Positions 1-11,690 of a stretch of 64,000 nt of DNA are shown here, piece after piece. Source of the DNA: Adenophora triphylla var. japonica (Eukaryota; Streptophyta; Magnoliopsida; Asterales; Campanulaceae); the NCBI GenBank assembly GCA_022495995.1, contig JAFEMH010002575.1, positions 266,079 to 330,078 of the forward strand. Direction: 5' to 3'. The notes under the pieces are model-generated. The model was not told the origin of the DNA and did not search any database. It saw nothing but the letters and a program-made list of their open reading frames with translations. Position numbers and translations under genes: made by a program. Position 1 is the stretch's first letter. Each line of letters opens with the position of its first letter.

Positions 1-293
1 TCCATCCCAGCATACGACAAAACCAGGGGCAAACTTCCGGAGGCCATAACTCCTTCATACGAACTCCGATTGAGACGTGCCATATATGGTTGGAAAGATC
101 TCGACGAGAACTAGATTGCCATAAAAATTACAAAATGTGGAAAAGTATGGAAGTACGTACGGACCTCTTTGCTCCTAGACATCATAATTGCAAAATCCGC
201 TTAAAGTCCACGAGATTCCCTCAAATCCCTCAAATCTAAAATTTTGGATTACCTAAGAGGTCCGTACAGACCTCTTTGCAACTTTTCCCACAC

Positions 294-300
294 TATAAAT
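294..300 (+). promoter_or_regulatory. LTR TATA box
   Basis: TATAAAT is followed by a C-rich tract, as is usual for plant LTR promoters. Two copies of a CGTAC-GACCTCTTTGC motif lie upstream (about 155 and 263). The second forms an 8-bp inverted repeat, AAGAGGTC/GACCTCTT, at 255-276. Confidence 0.6.
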
Positions 301-590
301 AGAGGGCTCCCCCTCTCGAAATTTCCACACCTCCCTCTTCTCTTCTCTCCCTAAGCCTTCAGGCTCCCTCTCTAAGACCCCTCGGGGCACTCCCGGTCCC
401 TTTCGGTTCCCTCAGAGGAATTTCGAGCTTCCTTGCGGTGATCCGAAGCCCTACCGAGCGCTCTCGAGATGCTCCCGTGCTGCCCCGAGGCACTCTCGAG
501 GTACTCTGAGGCCCCTCGTGGTACTCCGAGGCCTTGCTTGGTCTTTCCCGAGGCGTCCCGGCCCTTTTCGAGCCAAACCGAAGATTTCGA

Positions 591-800
591 GGCACGCCGA
601 ACCTCTGCCCGAATCCAACCGACGGTTCCAACGCACGCCGAACCTCTGCTCGAATCCAACCGACGATTCTAACGCACGCCGAACCTCTGCCCGAATCCAA
701 CCGACGATTCCAACGTACGTCGAACCTCTGCCCGAATCCAACCGACGATCCTGACGCAAGCCGAACCTCTGCCCAAATCCAATCAAAGATCCCTGCGATC
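591..800 (+). repeat. 41-bp tandem repeat, about five copies
   Basis: The unit begins CACGCCGAACCTCTGCCCGA and recurs at 593, 634 and onward with 41-bp spacing, decaying toward 800. It is noncoding and lies in the transcribed part of the LTR. Because 41 is not a multiple of 3, it creates misleading open frames on both strands. Confidence 0.85.
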
Positions 801-1443
801 CCAACGCATGACGAAACTCTGCCCGAGTGCATACTTGACAATCCTGAGGCACGCCGAAGCTCTCTCCGCAGACAACTGGCACATCCCGAAGCAATCCCGG
901 TCTGTCCCGGAACACTATTCCATCCTCAAACACTATTCCCCAGCGGAAGACAGACACGAACCAACATTGGTATGACTTCCTTCCTACACTATTTCAATAC
1001 ATTTCAATACGTAGTGTACAATGTAGACATCCGATATCGCATGCATTTTTAAAAGCACACACACACACAACATTTAAAGAAAGAAGGGGTATCGAAAGAC
1101 TCATTTTTACGAGGCTACTCGGGTGAGCTCTAAGATTCTAATATTCTCTTCCCGAGGAGTAACCTAACCTCCGAACTCAAAATCTCATCACACAAAAATA
1201 ATTTATTTTTAAACTGATGCCTTTTTTCAATGTTTTGGGCTTAATCAAAACGGCGTGGCGACTCTATAAGCAAAAACACAGCGAGACACCTCCACCAACA
1301 CAATGCAAAATGTAAACGGAATAGCCAGATGCCGGGGCGCGATTGCGCTGCCTCTCGAATCTGGGCAACTTCCGAAAGCGATAATGCGAGATGCCGGGGC
1401 CCGCGCGTGAGCCGGATCCGGGTAATTTCACTAGGGCATAACA

Positions 1444-1666
1444 CCAACACCTTCTACGTCAGACAAGGCATTGCTCACGTAATAAACTGGCTTCTGAAGG
1501 CCACTTTCCTCCCTTACTAGAACTGCAGCCATTGCTCGATCTCCAGCTGATAGGTAGACATACAAGTTTTCTCCTTGAATCGGGCTGCTAAGCAAGGGTG
1601 GGGAGGCGAGGCATTCCTTGAGCTGTTGGAATGACTAGGGGCATTCTATCATCCACTCAAAGTTTT
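1444..1666 (-). pseudogene. RNase H N-terminal fragment
   Basis: Minus-strand translation of about 1530-1450 gives the pattern KPVYYVSNALSDVE, the segment of Ty3/gypsy RNase H that follows the first catalytic region. It lies downstream of the RT palm, as expected. The frame is lost at the junction with the LTR ending at 1443. There is no intact product. Confidence 0.65.
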
Positions 1667-2485
1667 TTACCCCCTTAAACTTTTGAGGAAAGGGAGAGAT
1701 CTCTCAGCTGACTTGGCTATGAAGCGACCCAAAGCATCGACCCTACCATTCAATCGTTGGACTTCTTTGATCCACGTAGGCTCTTGCTTTTCTTCCAATG
1801 CCTTTATCTTCTCTTCATTGGCTTCAATACCCCTCTGCGATACCATGAAACCCAGAAACTTACCTGCAGCTATCCCAAATACACACTTGCTCGGATTTAG
1901 CTTCATGTCGTTTGCTCGTAAATTGGCGAACATTTCCCTTAGGTCGACCACATGACGACCGACCTTGGTTTTGATGACCATGTCATCGATGTAGGCCTCC
2001 ATGTTTTGGCCAATCTAACTGGCAAAGACTCTGTTCACCATTCTCTGATAACTAGCTCCCGCATTCTTCAGCCTGAATGGCATCTTGGTGTAGCAATATA
2101 CCCCTCCAGCTGCTTGGAAGGCTGTCTTTTTTGTGTCATCTTTGTGCATTCTGATTTGATGATATCCCGAATAAGCATCGAGGAAACTGAAGGTGGCATG
2201 TCTATCAATTGAGTCAACCAACTTGTCTATCTGTGGGAGTGGGTAGCTGTCCTTTGAGCATGCTAGGTTCAGATCAGTGAAGTCGACACACATCCTCCAC
2301 TTTCCATTGGCCTTCTTAACCATTACTACGTTTGCCAGCCAACTAGTGTAGGATTCCTTCTTGATTATACCTGCACTAAAAAGTTTATTTACCTCCTGTT
2401 TGATGGCCATTTCTCGGACGCGAGCAAAAATCCTTAGCTTTTGGCTTTTGAATTTTATGGTGGGGTTGACTTCAAGGCGATGCAC
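1667..2485 (-). pseudogene. Reverse transcriptase of the minus-strand Tat-type element
   Basis: Two adjacent open stretches (2485-2015 and 2002-1667) share one frame apart from a TAG near 2012. The first holds the fingers and palm: WLANVVMVKKANGKWRMCVD, LPQIDKLVDS and FLDAYSGYHQI. The second holds the catalytic YIDDM box and the thumb pattern FLGFMVSQRGIE. The enzyme would copy element RNA into DNA in a cytoplasmic particle. The internal stop and the truncation downstream mean this copy cannot make it. Confidence 0.85.
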
Positions 2486-3614
2486 TGTGACCTCTTATTT
2501 GACTCCCTTCATATCCTCTACCCTCCAAGGAAAAACATATGTACTTTCTTTCAATAGGTCTATTGTCTCCACCCTTTCTTCTGGCGACAACTGTCTTCCA
2601 ATTTTGATCTTCTACTCGGGGTAAGATGGGTTGACATCTATATCTTCCAACTCATCTATTGGTTCTAGCTCTGTACCATCTCTAAACTATATAGTCTCAA
2701 TGATGATCTCTCTGACCCTTTTTATTTCCTCGGCCCCCAAATGTGGAGCTTCTACCTCGATCATATCATCTAGCTCAGCAGCTATTTCCCCATTGGAGGC
2801 CCTTGAGTTTTGGTTGACTTGGAGGCATTGATCGCCAATGATGATCTGGTCAACAAAAACTGTATCTGTTGTGACCCAAGTGTTTTCAGAGGGATGTGTC
2901 GGCTTAGTCATTACGTTGTCATGTAATAGGTCACCTCTTCTATACACTTGATCGTAGATAATCTGGAAGTAGTAGTGACACACTTTGAGAACTTCCAACT
3001 CGCCTCTGGAGTGTCAATTTACAATTCCCTCTTCTTCTTGGATCGAAACACGTGATCCAGGTACTCCCTAGCCGTGCTTAGAACGCACCCAAATCCCAGC
3101 ATGATGGGGAACTTGACCCTTTGATGAGGGATTGAGGGCACCATTCCTATAGAGACCTGTCCAGGTATACCCAATATATCATGGTAATCACTTATATCAA
3201 CTTCTATAAATGTAACCTTAGATGTTGTCCTCAAAGGATGTTGTCCAATATCGACCTCCAGCTATATCTCTGTCCCTTGGCGTTAACCCTGTGATTGGTG
3301 AAGCCCTCTAGTTGACCTGAATAAGATGACAACTTGAAATCTTTCAAACCCATATGTAGGAAAGTTTTGTAGTATATGATGTCTTTGCAGTCCCCCGTGT
3401 CGACCAAAATCCTGCTGGACGTACATTCATCAATGAGCCCCGAAATCACCAATATTTGTTCTCTCGCCGCCATGCTAGCCGCTAGCTCATAAGGGTAGAA
3501 TCTGATCACCTCGTCTGGAACACAGCTTCTAGGGGGCACATACAGAGCTTTACTCAGTTGGAAAATCTTGTGTTTGTGAGTTGTGTTGCTTGTCTCTTCC
3601 GCAATTACGCCCAA
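2486..3614 (-). pseudogene. Aspartic protease and linker to RT
   Basis: The stretch 3614-3231 contains ILVDTGDCKDI with the aspartic protease triad Asp-Thr-Gly at about residues 72-74 of the open frame, followed by the family pattern YYKTFLHMGL. A short frame, 3234-3019, continues the protease fold. The 2998-2687 stretch is an acidic linker leading to RT. The homologous piece at 38552-38865 shows the same order. Frames are interrupted, so it is a remnant. Confidence 0.7.
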
Positions 3615-3639
3615 AGTTAATCTTAGTTGCCTCGGCTCT

Positions 3640-5399
3640 AGTACACCCCTTGTAGGTCAATCTCCTTATGCAGGATGATCTCCCTTCACAAACCTATCAA
3701 ATTCATTCACCCACTTTGGATGATCCTTTCCAAGCTCATACACTCTTCTGTGGTGTGCCCGGTATCCTTGTGGTACTCGCAGTACCTACCATTATCCCTT
3801 TTGAACTTATTTTGGGTGTTTATTAGGGCAGGAGGGCCTAGGTCAACCGTGTTCATGATCTCTGTTCGACTAACCATGAGTGGGGTGAAGCTTTCAGGGA
3901 CTCTTTCAATCGCCCTAGTTCTATTTTTTCCTTTGTTGTTGTCATTCTTTACTTGTCCTTCTTTTGTCGACTCACTAACTTCAGAATGTTTGGAGCCTCT
4001 ATCCTTCTTTCTTTCCGTTCTTCAGCCACGACCACATCATAAGCCCTCTTAAATAAGTCATTCCTCGTGGTCGCCCTTCAAACCTGGAACTCATAATCCA
4101 GATCATAAGATGACACTCCATTCCTAAAGCAATGGATGACCTCCCTATCTGTAAGGTCTTCCTTGATTTGGTCGACCAAATCTTTGAACCTGGTGAAGTA
4201 ACTCATGGTACTCTATGTATTGCCTTGAGTCATGCTGTTCAAGTTGGTCACTATCTTCTTGCAGGCCCCCGCTGTAGAGAACCTTTCTAGGAACTTCCTC
4301 TTCATATAACTTTATGAGGTAATACAGCCAGTAGATAGACCACGGAACCAAGTCAGTGTTGCACCTGTGAAGGTGTTAGTTAATGCCTTGCATAACATAG
4401 CATGCCATCCTCAAAAGAGACCAAACACATAGTGGCCTCAAAGTGCTGCATATGATTCAGGGCATTGGTCATGCCTGAGTACTTTTCTAACACGAGGAAC
4501 TTAAACCCTGCAGGAGGTCCTTTGTCGAGCATGTCCTTGGCCAAAGGTCAAAGAGTATAGTCATTTTGTTCGACCTTCCCATTGGTTGATTTCCGATCTG
4601 CCTCCATATCATCCAATCTTCTTTTCAGATTGAGAATCTCCTTAATGTCTAGGTTGCCTCCTTGTTGAGAGATCGAGTTAGACTTCTGTCTCTCTTCACG
4701 GTGGTTCTCTCTTCTCGAGAGCGTCCTCTGTCTTTCTTCTCTTGGAGGGGTCCTTTCTCCCCTTTCTCATTGGGGAAGCGACCTTTCTCCCCTTTGTGGC
4801 GACCTACGCTGAACCCTATCAGCTTCAAGCTGCCTTCTCTAAGCCGAGTCGACTTCTTTCTCTCTTTGCTAGGTCGCCAGTCCGGTCTATGGAAATGTGG
4901 GTAGGAGGAGGCATTTTATTCCTTCTCTCTTCCTCTGATGTCCTAGGCGCCCCATTAGCACGCCTATGCGAGGTGAGAGCAGGGGCTACCCTTTGTGATT
5001 TTCTGTCATCCTTCTTAGGAGACTCAGGTAGCTCGAGCAACTAATTATGTACCTCGAGTAAACTCTGTAGCAGTCTAGCCCGCTCTAGTAAGATCTCCTT
5101 CCTACCAAGGTGAGAAGTTGAGGGACCTGCAATGTCACCTGCAGCTGGTCAACCTGTGTGGATCCTTTTAACTTGCTAGTTCACCGCTTGATTAGGTAGG
5201 GGCCTCTTCTATCTCCTCCTATCTTGCAACCCCATTCAATCGGCCACGCTATTGGAACAAGTGCCCTCCTAGTGGGGTGCCCCTATGGAGGAGGAGGTAA
5301 GTTAGCAGTACGATTCCCCGTACCCACATCAATATTTTCCCCAACATTCTCACATTGTGGTTCACAAGAAGTAGTAGCTGTATGTCCGTCTGAGACCAT
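3640..5399 (-). pseudogene. Gag of the minus-strand Tat-type element
   Basis: Gag would form the particle and bind element RNA. The probable start is the ATG at 5399-5397, just downstream of the PBS. The frame is broken many times. Pieces include an Arg-rich segment at 5040-4825, the gag core around 4350-4145, and a Lys/Glu-rich region preceding a probable zinc-knuckle zone near 3850. Assignment rests on colinear similarity to the better-preserved copy at 43590-44979, whose core reads FTGAALTWF. No intact frame remains. Confidence 0.65.
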
Positions 5400-5440
5400 G
5401 TTTGTGACAAGGCGAAGTTTCAAGGTCTAGCATGATCGTT

Positions 5441-5457
5441 TCCCAGCAATGGAACCA
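5441..5457 (-). promoter_or_regulatory. Primer binding site, tRNA-Glu-like, decayed
   Basis: On the minus strand it reads TGGTTCCATTGCTGGGA, close to the complement of a plant tRNA-Glu 3' end including CCA. The two differences within this stretch are CG-to-CA and CG-to-TG, as expected from deamination of methylated CpG. It lies next to the inner end of the LTR. Confidence 0.6.
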
Positions 5458-5460
5458 ATA

Positions 5461-6174
5461 TGATGATGCAGGAAATAGTCCAGATCAGCCTCAGTCCAGC
5501 AATAGGTTGATCTCCAGCAACTATGACCTGAAACTATGAACAAACAACTAGCCGTGGTGGTATCCGACTAAAACATTCCGGCGTGATGATAAGATGTGGT
5601 GTTATAAGTTTGTATAAAACTGTATGGAAATAACGTAATTTCAAAATAGCCAAAAAGACATTACCTTTTTACGTTGGATGTCATCTGGTATATATAGGAG
5701 ATCCAAAGGATAATGAGGAATCCTTTAAATTGTGGAGACAATATAGATGTAACGATCTACATAATTGTAGGAGATGGTTACAGATTGAGTTGTAGATAGA
5801 CACACGTTTTTGTAGGTCGAGGTTGCATGAGTATTCGAGGTTGACCTGACTTTGTGTCTTAGCCAGGCAGAGATTGTACAAGTTGATGATTGTATGTCGG
5901 ATGAAGCTAGGTCGGGACCAAGGATGATCGGAAAAAGAGCTAGGTCGGCTGATCTTTATTGTTGAGCCGTTGAAGTTGTAGCAAAGAGATTGACCCATTC
6001 AATTGCAATGTCTTTGTGATGTCTGGAATGGTGGGCTTCGTTAATTGGGTCCGACCCGTCACTTTTATTCCGTTCACATGGTTCGAATAGGGTTCCCCCT
6101 TCCACAAAACCAAGAATCGAAAACCGAAAATCGTACCCGAATGAGCACGTCTAGTTAGTATGATACGTAGTGGC
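5461..6174 (-). repeat. 5' LTR of the minus-strand Tat-type element
   Basis: On the plus strand the inner end is TGATGATGCAGG at 5461 and the outer end is near TGGCA at 6170-6174. That gives TG...CA ends and about 714 bp. A minus-strand TATA box is at 5689-5696. The partner LTR is missing, so the outer boundary is approximate; it abuts the inverted repeat at 6173. Confidence 0.5.
5689..5696 (-). promoter_or_regulatory. LTR TATA box
   Basis: TATATATA, read on the minus strand as CTCCTATATATACCAG, lies inside the 5' LTR about 230 bp upstream of the PBS. Confidence 0.5.
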
Positions 6175-6376
6175 AAATTGCAATTTGATAACCAGAGTTT
6201 TATACACAGTTACAATACCTTAACTAAGTATTCAAAAGTGTCAGTCTGATTTCTAAGTTTGTCATTTTATTGCAATCTGGTGTAAAAACTAACAAATCAT
6301 TAAATTTTAGACGAAATTGAACACAAATGCATAAAACATAATTTTTTGAGGGGCACTTTTATCATTTCGCAGGTAA
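6173..6376. repeat. Left arm of a ~200-bp inverted repeat (MITE or MULE-type terminus)
   Basis: GGCAAATTGCAATTTGATAA and the following ~200 bp match the reverse complement of 20575-20370 with many substitutions. Shared blocks include GAGTTTTA, AAGTGTCA, GATTTCTAA, GGTGTAAAAA and TTAAATTTTAGAC. It is either a related MITE in opposite orientation or a terminus of one larger DNA element that was later invaded by Athila. Confidence 0.55.
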
Positions 6377-6680
6377 ATAGATTATACCAAATTAATTATA
6401 ATCACCCATCTTCTTTAACCTTCATCTCCCCAAATCCCACCATACAGCCACCTTCCCCATCCCACACACCGCCGATCCCCTCCCACTCTCTTCAACACCC
6501 ACCGCCCCACCCCTTACTCTTCCGCACCATTTTCCCTCCTTGCCCACATCTTTACATCTTCCAAATCTGGCGACGACATAAGGACGCAGTTTTCATGCCC
6601 AACCAATGAGCCCCTCCATCACATTGCTGCCTCCTCCGCCGTCTTCAATTCACAGTCGTCATCAACTTCACCCAGCCTCC
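6377..6680. other. Flanking DNA left of the Athila insertion, no gene seen
   Basis: This is pyrimidine-rich sequence (many CACCC, CCTCC and CTTCC runs). It was joined to 18862 onward before the Athila insertion; CCTCC at 6676-6680 is the left target duplication. A short frame at 6346-6609 is low-complexity Pro/Ser/His and shows no domain. Confidence 0.5.
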
Positions 6681-8048
6681 TGATGGATGTGTTTTTACAC
6701 ACCCATTTCACATGTTTACGAACCTATTTTAGGCTAAAAATCCTGGGTTTTATGTTGTTTTAATGTGGTTGTTGAGTGTTTTATGAGTACAGGGTAAAAA
6801 GATGATTATGTGTTGAGTTTTGTCAAGAAAAGGGCAAGGAAATCAAGTTGGAGCGGAGCGGAGCAGGAAAATAGTGAAACAGATTCGAGTTCCAGTTACT
6901 GGCCTCCAGAGCGGCCGCGCTCAACTCAAGAGCGGCCGCGCTCCATTGAGGAAATTCAAGCCAAAATCCCTGTCCAGTAGAGCGGTCGCGCTCCATACCA
7001 GAGCGGCCGCGCTCAAGAAGGAAAATTGAAGACCAAAGTTGCTGCCAAGGTGCGCGGGCGCGCTCAACTCAAGAGCGGCCGCGCTTGACCCGTTTTCAGT
7101 ACCGGTTTGCAGCAACTAATGAAGGGCATTCTTGACTTTTCGCATGTTTTACATGTGGTTTTTGCCCTAGAATATATATTTGCAGCAGCCCACTTTAGAA
7201 AAACATCTTGGATATTGCTTTTGTTCTTAGTTTTTGAGTTTTCTAGAGAATTCTTCGTTCATCAATTCCGGATTCTTCAGGTTTTGATGTTATTATATTT
7301 TATGAGTATTGCTAGTTTCGTTATGTCGTTGAGTAGCTAAATCTCTTAGATTTGCAGATTGGTTGTAGCAATCACTGAATCTTTATGCTATTGATTTAAT
7401 TCTTCCAATTGATCTCTTTCTAGTTCTTCAAAGTATTAATCTTTAACAGTTTTAAGGTTTCAATTTCATGTTAAGATGACTTTGGCCTTTTAATTATTTG
7501 GGTATCAATTTCGCCATTAATTTGAAGATAGATACAATTGAACACTGTTTTGAAGATTAGACCTAATTGAGGCCATAATAGAAATCAAAAGGGTTTAGAG
7601 TCAATATTCTAAAGTGCTGAATAATTGTTTGATTATTGTGTGGCCGTAATAGAAAGCGCAGCTTGATAATAATTAAAAGGGTTGCAATCCGGGCACCATA
7701 CCGTCCCAATCCTTACCGTTGCGAATGAATCCTAGATTGAGATTAATGTTTTTAGCAATAAAAATAGCATAAAGTGAAAGTAATTGTGAATCCAATCCGT
7801 GAATCTCCGTTGTTGATCTGAGTTAATTCATTACGTTTAAATTGCTTCCTTAGCTTTAATCGTTTGCTTCTGTTTTAAAAATAAATTCCTGTTTTCAATC
7901 AAAAATCTGTGGTTACTATATTCATTGCCATTAATTTATTTGTTTACCAACGAGTCTCTGTGGTTCGACCCCTGCTCGTGCATACTGCTACATCGATAGT
8001 GAGTACACTTGCTCAGTTTTTATTACAAGAGGGAGTTTTCCTCCATCA
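6681..8048 (+). repeat. Athila 5' LTR
   Basis: It carries a cluster of near-palindromic CG-rich motifs (AGAGCGGCCGCGCTC and variants) at about 6910-7090, and ends CTCCATCA just before the PBS. It has the same length as the 3' LTR. Confidence 0.95.
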
Positions 8049-8054
8049 AGTTTT

Positions 8055-8072
8055 TGGCGCCGTTGCCGGGGA
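8055..8072 (+). promoter_or_regulatory. Athila primer binding site (tRNA-Asp type)
   Basis: TGGCGCCGTTGCCGGGGA begins six bases after the LTR end. It is the PBS sequence characteristic of Athila elements, where it is taken to pair with tRNA-Asp. Confidence 0.85.
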
Positions 8073-8106
8073 CTTGTTGCAAGTAAACAAGTAGGTTAAG
8101 TAGTGA

Positions 8107-9884
8107 ATGCAAGGTCGTCGTTCTTTGAAACCTACTTTGGTGCCATTGGACGATAATATAAATAGACTTGAGGAAGCATTTGAGGGCGATCCCCTCTTTA
8201 ATCCTCTCTTTTCAGATTCGGACATCGAATCAGAACCCTCCACCACCGAGGTAGAGGAAGAGAAAGCCGAGATGGCAGAACCACCGGCTCAAACAATGAA
8301 TGATTACCTTAGACCTAGGGTAGACACTTCTACCTCATGCATAGTGCTGTCCGAAGCAGCAAAGAATTTAGAGGTCAAAGGTCAGTATTTTGCTATGTTA
8401 CCTAGTTTTCAGGGGCTACCAGGCGAGGATGCCTTGACTTTCTTGAAAGAATACCATATAACGGTAGCCCAGTTTTTATTAAGAGCGGGAGTGACTGAAA
8501 TCAGATTATGCTTAAGTGCTTTCCTTACACTCTAAAAGGGGTAGCGAAAACTTGGTTGATGATGCTTCCATCCCAAAGCATCAGCACATGGACTGAGATG
8601 CAAGATATTTTTCTCAGGAGGTACTATCCACATCATCTGCAGGCTAATTTTAGGTAGAAATTGATGACTTTCACACAAGATGTGAGAGAACCTCTCCATG
8701 AAGCTTGGGAGAGATTTAATCTGGTGCTTATTCAATGTCCTCAACATAATTTCTCTTTACCCTCTTTGAATCAAGCTTTCTATGATGGCTTGAATGATTC
8801 TACTCATTCTGTTGTGGACAATGCAGCAGGAGGCTCTATAGGAGCCAAGACCCCTGAAGAGACTAAGGCCTTATTTGAGATGTTGAGTGCTAATTCTCAA
8901 CAAAAGAGTTCTAGGGGTAAAACAAGGGGGGTATTGGATTTGAATGCTACTAATAATCTTTCCAAGCAAATTGCAGTCTTAAGTAGTAAATTTGACAAGT
9001 TGACTGCTCAAGGCACCTCTTCTAGTGCCAATGTGTTAAATGATTTATGTGCTTACTGTGGTTTAAATTCTCATGCTACTAATATGTGTCCAAGTTGTGT
9101 GCAGTTTGGTTGTGATCCTGAACAGGTAAATGCTATGTATGGGCATCCCCCAAGGCCTCCACAGAACATGCCCTATGGCAACACTTATAATCCAGGGTGG
9201 AGGAATCATCCTAATTTCTCGTGGGGAGGTAATCAGAATCCACAAAATAAACCTCTCCATCCTCCACCTCCACAAGGGGCATTTGAAAGAAAGAAGGAGC
9301 CTTGGGAGGAGGCAATGGAGCATATGAGAGCTGAACAGCAGCAGGCAGCAAAGAATCATGAAGCTGCAATGAAAAAAATGGAGACCCAAATAGGGCAGAT
9401 GGCTGAAGCTTTTCAAGCCTTACAAGGGCACAAGTCAGGGACCTTCCCGAGTCAAGGTCACCAAGCAAAGGCCATTACCACACTCCGGAATGGTAAACAG
9501 GTAGGTAGCGAGGTAACTTCTTCTTCATCTTCTGTTCCACCTCCTGTTGTTGAAATTATTAATGAGGACAAAGGTACTAATGAATTGGGGGAGAAATCTG
9601 AAATTAACTCTCCAACCCCCAATCCATATGTACTGGCTGTACCGTTTCCTGGAAGATTTATGAGGAATAAAATGGATCAACAAATGTCGGAGTTGATGGA
9701 CATGTTCTCTAAAGTGAACATCAATCTCCCTTTGCTGAATGTAATAAAAAATGTTCCGGCTTATGCCAAGTTTTTCAAAGAAATTAATTCCAAGAAACCA
9801 AAGTATGGCAAGGATGAGAAGGTTATCATGGGAGAGAATGCTAGTGCAGTGGTACAACAAAACCTCCCACCCAAACAAAAGGAC
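8107..9884 (+). pseudogene. Athila gag
   Basis: The frame starts at 8107 (MQGRRSLKPTLVPL). It runs to a frameshift near 8500, has a TAG at 8655-8657, and resumes in the open stretch from 8661. The core contains LHEAWERFN and QAFYDGLND, typical of Athila gag. A Cys/His zinc-binding segment, CAYCGLNSHATNMC, lies near residues 132-145 of the 8661 frame. It is followed by a Pro-rich stretch and a long Gln/Glu-rich helix (HMRAEQQQAAKNHEAAMKKM). Its role would be particle assembly. One indel and one stop break it. Confidence 0.85.
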
Positions 9885-11690
9885 CCCGGAAGTTTTATAA
9901 TTTCTATCAATATGGGGAACTCGAGTAAGGTGAAGGCGATGTTGGACCTAAGCGCTAGTATTAGTTTGTGCCCCATTATATGTATCTTGAGATGGGTTTG
10001 CCTGAATTGAAACCTACTTCCATGGCTCTCCAACTTGCGGATTGATCTATTAAAAGACCGTTGGGGATTGTGGAAGATGTTTTGGTTCAGGTGGACTCAT
10101 TAATCATACCTGTGGATTTTGTTGTGCTTGAGATGCCTAATAGTGTGTGTAGTCGTCGTGATTCCCCAATTCTACTTGGGCGTCCATTCATGGCGACAAC
10201 AAACACTATTATTAATGTTGGCAATGGAACTCTTTCCATGACTGTGGCCAACGAAACGATTGAAATTTCTGTGCATGATATTATGCAAAATCCAATGGAC
10301 AATGGGAAATCTTGTAACTTTGTGGAGAGAATAGATGATTGTGTACAGGAATATTTGTGGCATGATAGAGCGTGTGATGAACTTGAGATGTTGTTGAATG
10401 GCTGTGGGAAAACTAGGGATAATGCGGGTTCCGAAGTAATGGCCATTGAAAATAAGGCCGAAGAACATTATTCTGTTAATGGCCCGTCTCACTCCCTAGG
10501 CTACTTCAATGAGAAGTATGCGCCATCAGTTGTGGTTCCACCGGTTCTTGAGCTAAAACCCCTCCCCTCTAATTTAAAATATGCTTTTCTAGGGGAGGGC
10601 GAGACTTTACCTGTGATAGTTGCCTCAGACTTGACCCTAGAACAAGAGGCCAAATTAATTGCTGTGCTTTGTGAGCACAAATCGGCCATAGGGTGGACTT
10701 TGGCGGATATTAAAAGAATTAGCCCCTCAATGTGTATGCATAAAATTAATCTTGTAAAGGGGGCTAAACCTTCGAGAGAGAGACAAAGGAGATTAAATCC
10801 TCACATGGAGGAAGCAGTGAGGAAAGAGGTCCTTAAATTGCTAGATGCGGGAATTATATTCCCAATTGCGGATAGTGAGTGGGTGAGCCCGGTCCAAGTG
10901 GTTCCCAAGAGGTCGGGCATTACTGTTGTGAAAAATGATAAAAATGAGGATGTGCCCACTAAGGAGGTGACCGGGTATAGGATGTGTATAGATTTGAGAA
11001 AGCTTAATGCCGCCACCAAAAAGGATCACTTTCCTTTGCCTTTCATTGACCAAATCCTAGAGAGGTTGGCGGGTCATGCTTATTATTGCTTTCTTGATGG
11101 GTTCTCGGGATATAATCAAATCACAATTGCACCCGAGGACCAATCAAAGACCACTTTCACATGTCCCTTTGGTACTATTGCTTATAGGAGGATGCCCTTT
11201 GGGCTTTGCAATGCACCCGCTACTTTTCAAAGGCGCATGACCTCCATCTTCTCGGACATGATAGAGAAGTGTGTAGAGGTGTTTATGGATGATTTTTCGG
11301 TGGTTGGAGATAGCTTTTAGGGGTGTCTTGATAATTTGACTATGGTCTTGAGGAGATGTTGCGAGACCAATTTGACACTTAGTTGGGAGAAGTGTCACTT
11401 TCTTGTTAGGCAGGGGATTGTTTTGGGTCACATAGTGTCTAGTAGGGGGATTGAGGTGGATAAAGCTAAGATAGATGTGATTTCTAAGCTACCTCCCCCG
11501 GTCTCAGTTAAGGGTGTTCGAAGTTTCTTAGGCCATGCGGGTTTTTATCGGCGATTTATTAAGGATTTTTCACAAATTTGTAAGCCGTTAAGTAACTTGC
11601 TAGCTAAAGATACCGAGTTCATCTTTGACCAAGACTGTCTAGATGCTTTCACTTTATTAAAAGAAAAACTGACTTGCACTCCATTCTTTC
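9885..11690 (+). pseudogene. Athila protease and reverse transcriptase
   Basis: The protease active-site region reads MLDLSAS near 9940-9960, where the family usually has Asp-Leu-Gly; the Gly is replaced. A frameshift follows near 9970 and a TGA at 10043-10045. The frame 10061-11320 holds the rest of the protease (LLGRPFM) and RT: WVSPVQVVPKRSG, YRMCIDLRKLNAATKKDH, FSGYNQI, RMPFGLCNAPATFQR and the catalytic FMDDF box. A TAG at 11318-11320 then interrupts. 11336-11690 continues the thumb (GHIVSSRGIEVDKAKI) before another frameshift near 11690. Confidence 0.9.

Larger units (their letters stand above)
1..1443 (+). mobile_element. 3' LTR (5' end outside window) of an Ogre/Tat-type retrotransposon
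   Basis: The segment has a plant LTR layout: a TATA box at 294, a C-rich transcribed part, a tandem-repeat block, then a module also found at the ends of the LTRs at 44980-46700 and 48124-49852 (CTCCGAAC, then GGCGTGGCGACTC). It ends at CATAACA (1441-1443). No primer binding site follows; instead the sequence passes straight into minus-strand RNase H code of another element. It is therefore read as the right-hand LTR of a plus-strand element inserted into that older element. Frames open across the 41-bp repeats are not regarded as genes. The exact right boundary is inferred from the CA end and the resumption of pol homology. Confidence 0.6.
1444..6174 (-). mobile_element. Decayed Tat-type Ty3/gypsy element, minus strand, 3' part lost
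   Basis: Read on the minus strand the order is LTR (6174-5461), PBS (5457-5441), gag (from 5399), protease, RT and the start of RNase H (cut at 1444). Integrase and the 3' LTR are absent because the LTR at 1-1443 is inserted in RNase H. The protein type (YIDDMVIKT in RT, WLANVVMVKK in the fingers) fits the Tat lineage. A second, partial copy of the same family is at 38552-38851 plus 43590-44979. Many stops and frameshifts indicate an old, inactive copy. Confidence 0.8.

Noticed and set aside
359..1052. Minus and plus frames of 95-172 codons in the left LTR
   Set aside because: They fall on the stop-poor 41-bp repeats and the C-rich LTR leader; they overlap in many frames and show no domain.
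5224..5430. Plus-strand 68-codon frame near the Tat-type gag start
   Set aside because: It is the complement of the gag N-terminal code, which has the better context next to the PBS.
6910..7090. GCGGCCGC (NotI) sites suggesting cloning-vector or linker contamination
   Set aside because: The same motif cluster is present in both Athila LTRs and, in variant form, in the internal spacer; it is part of the element.
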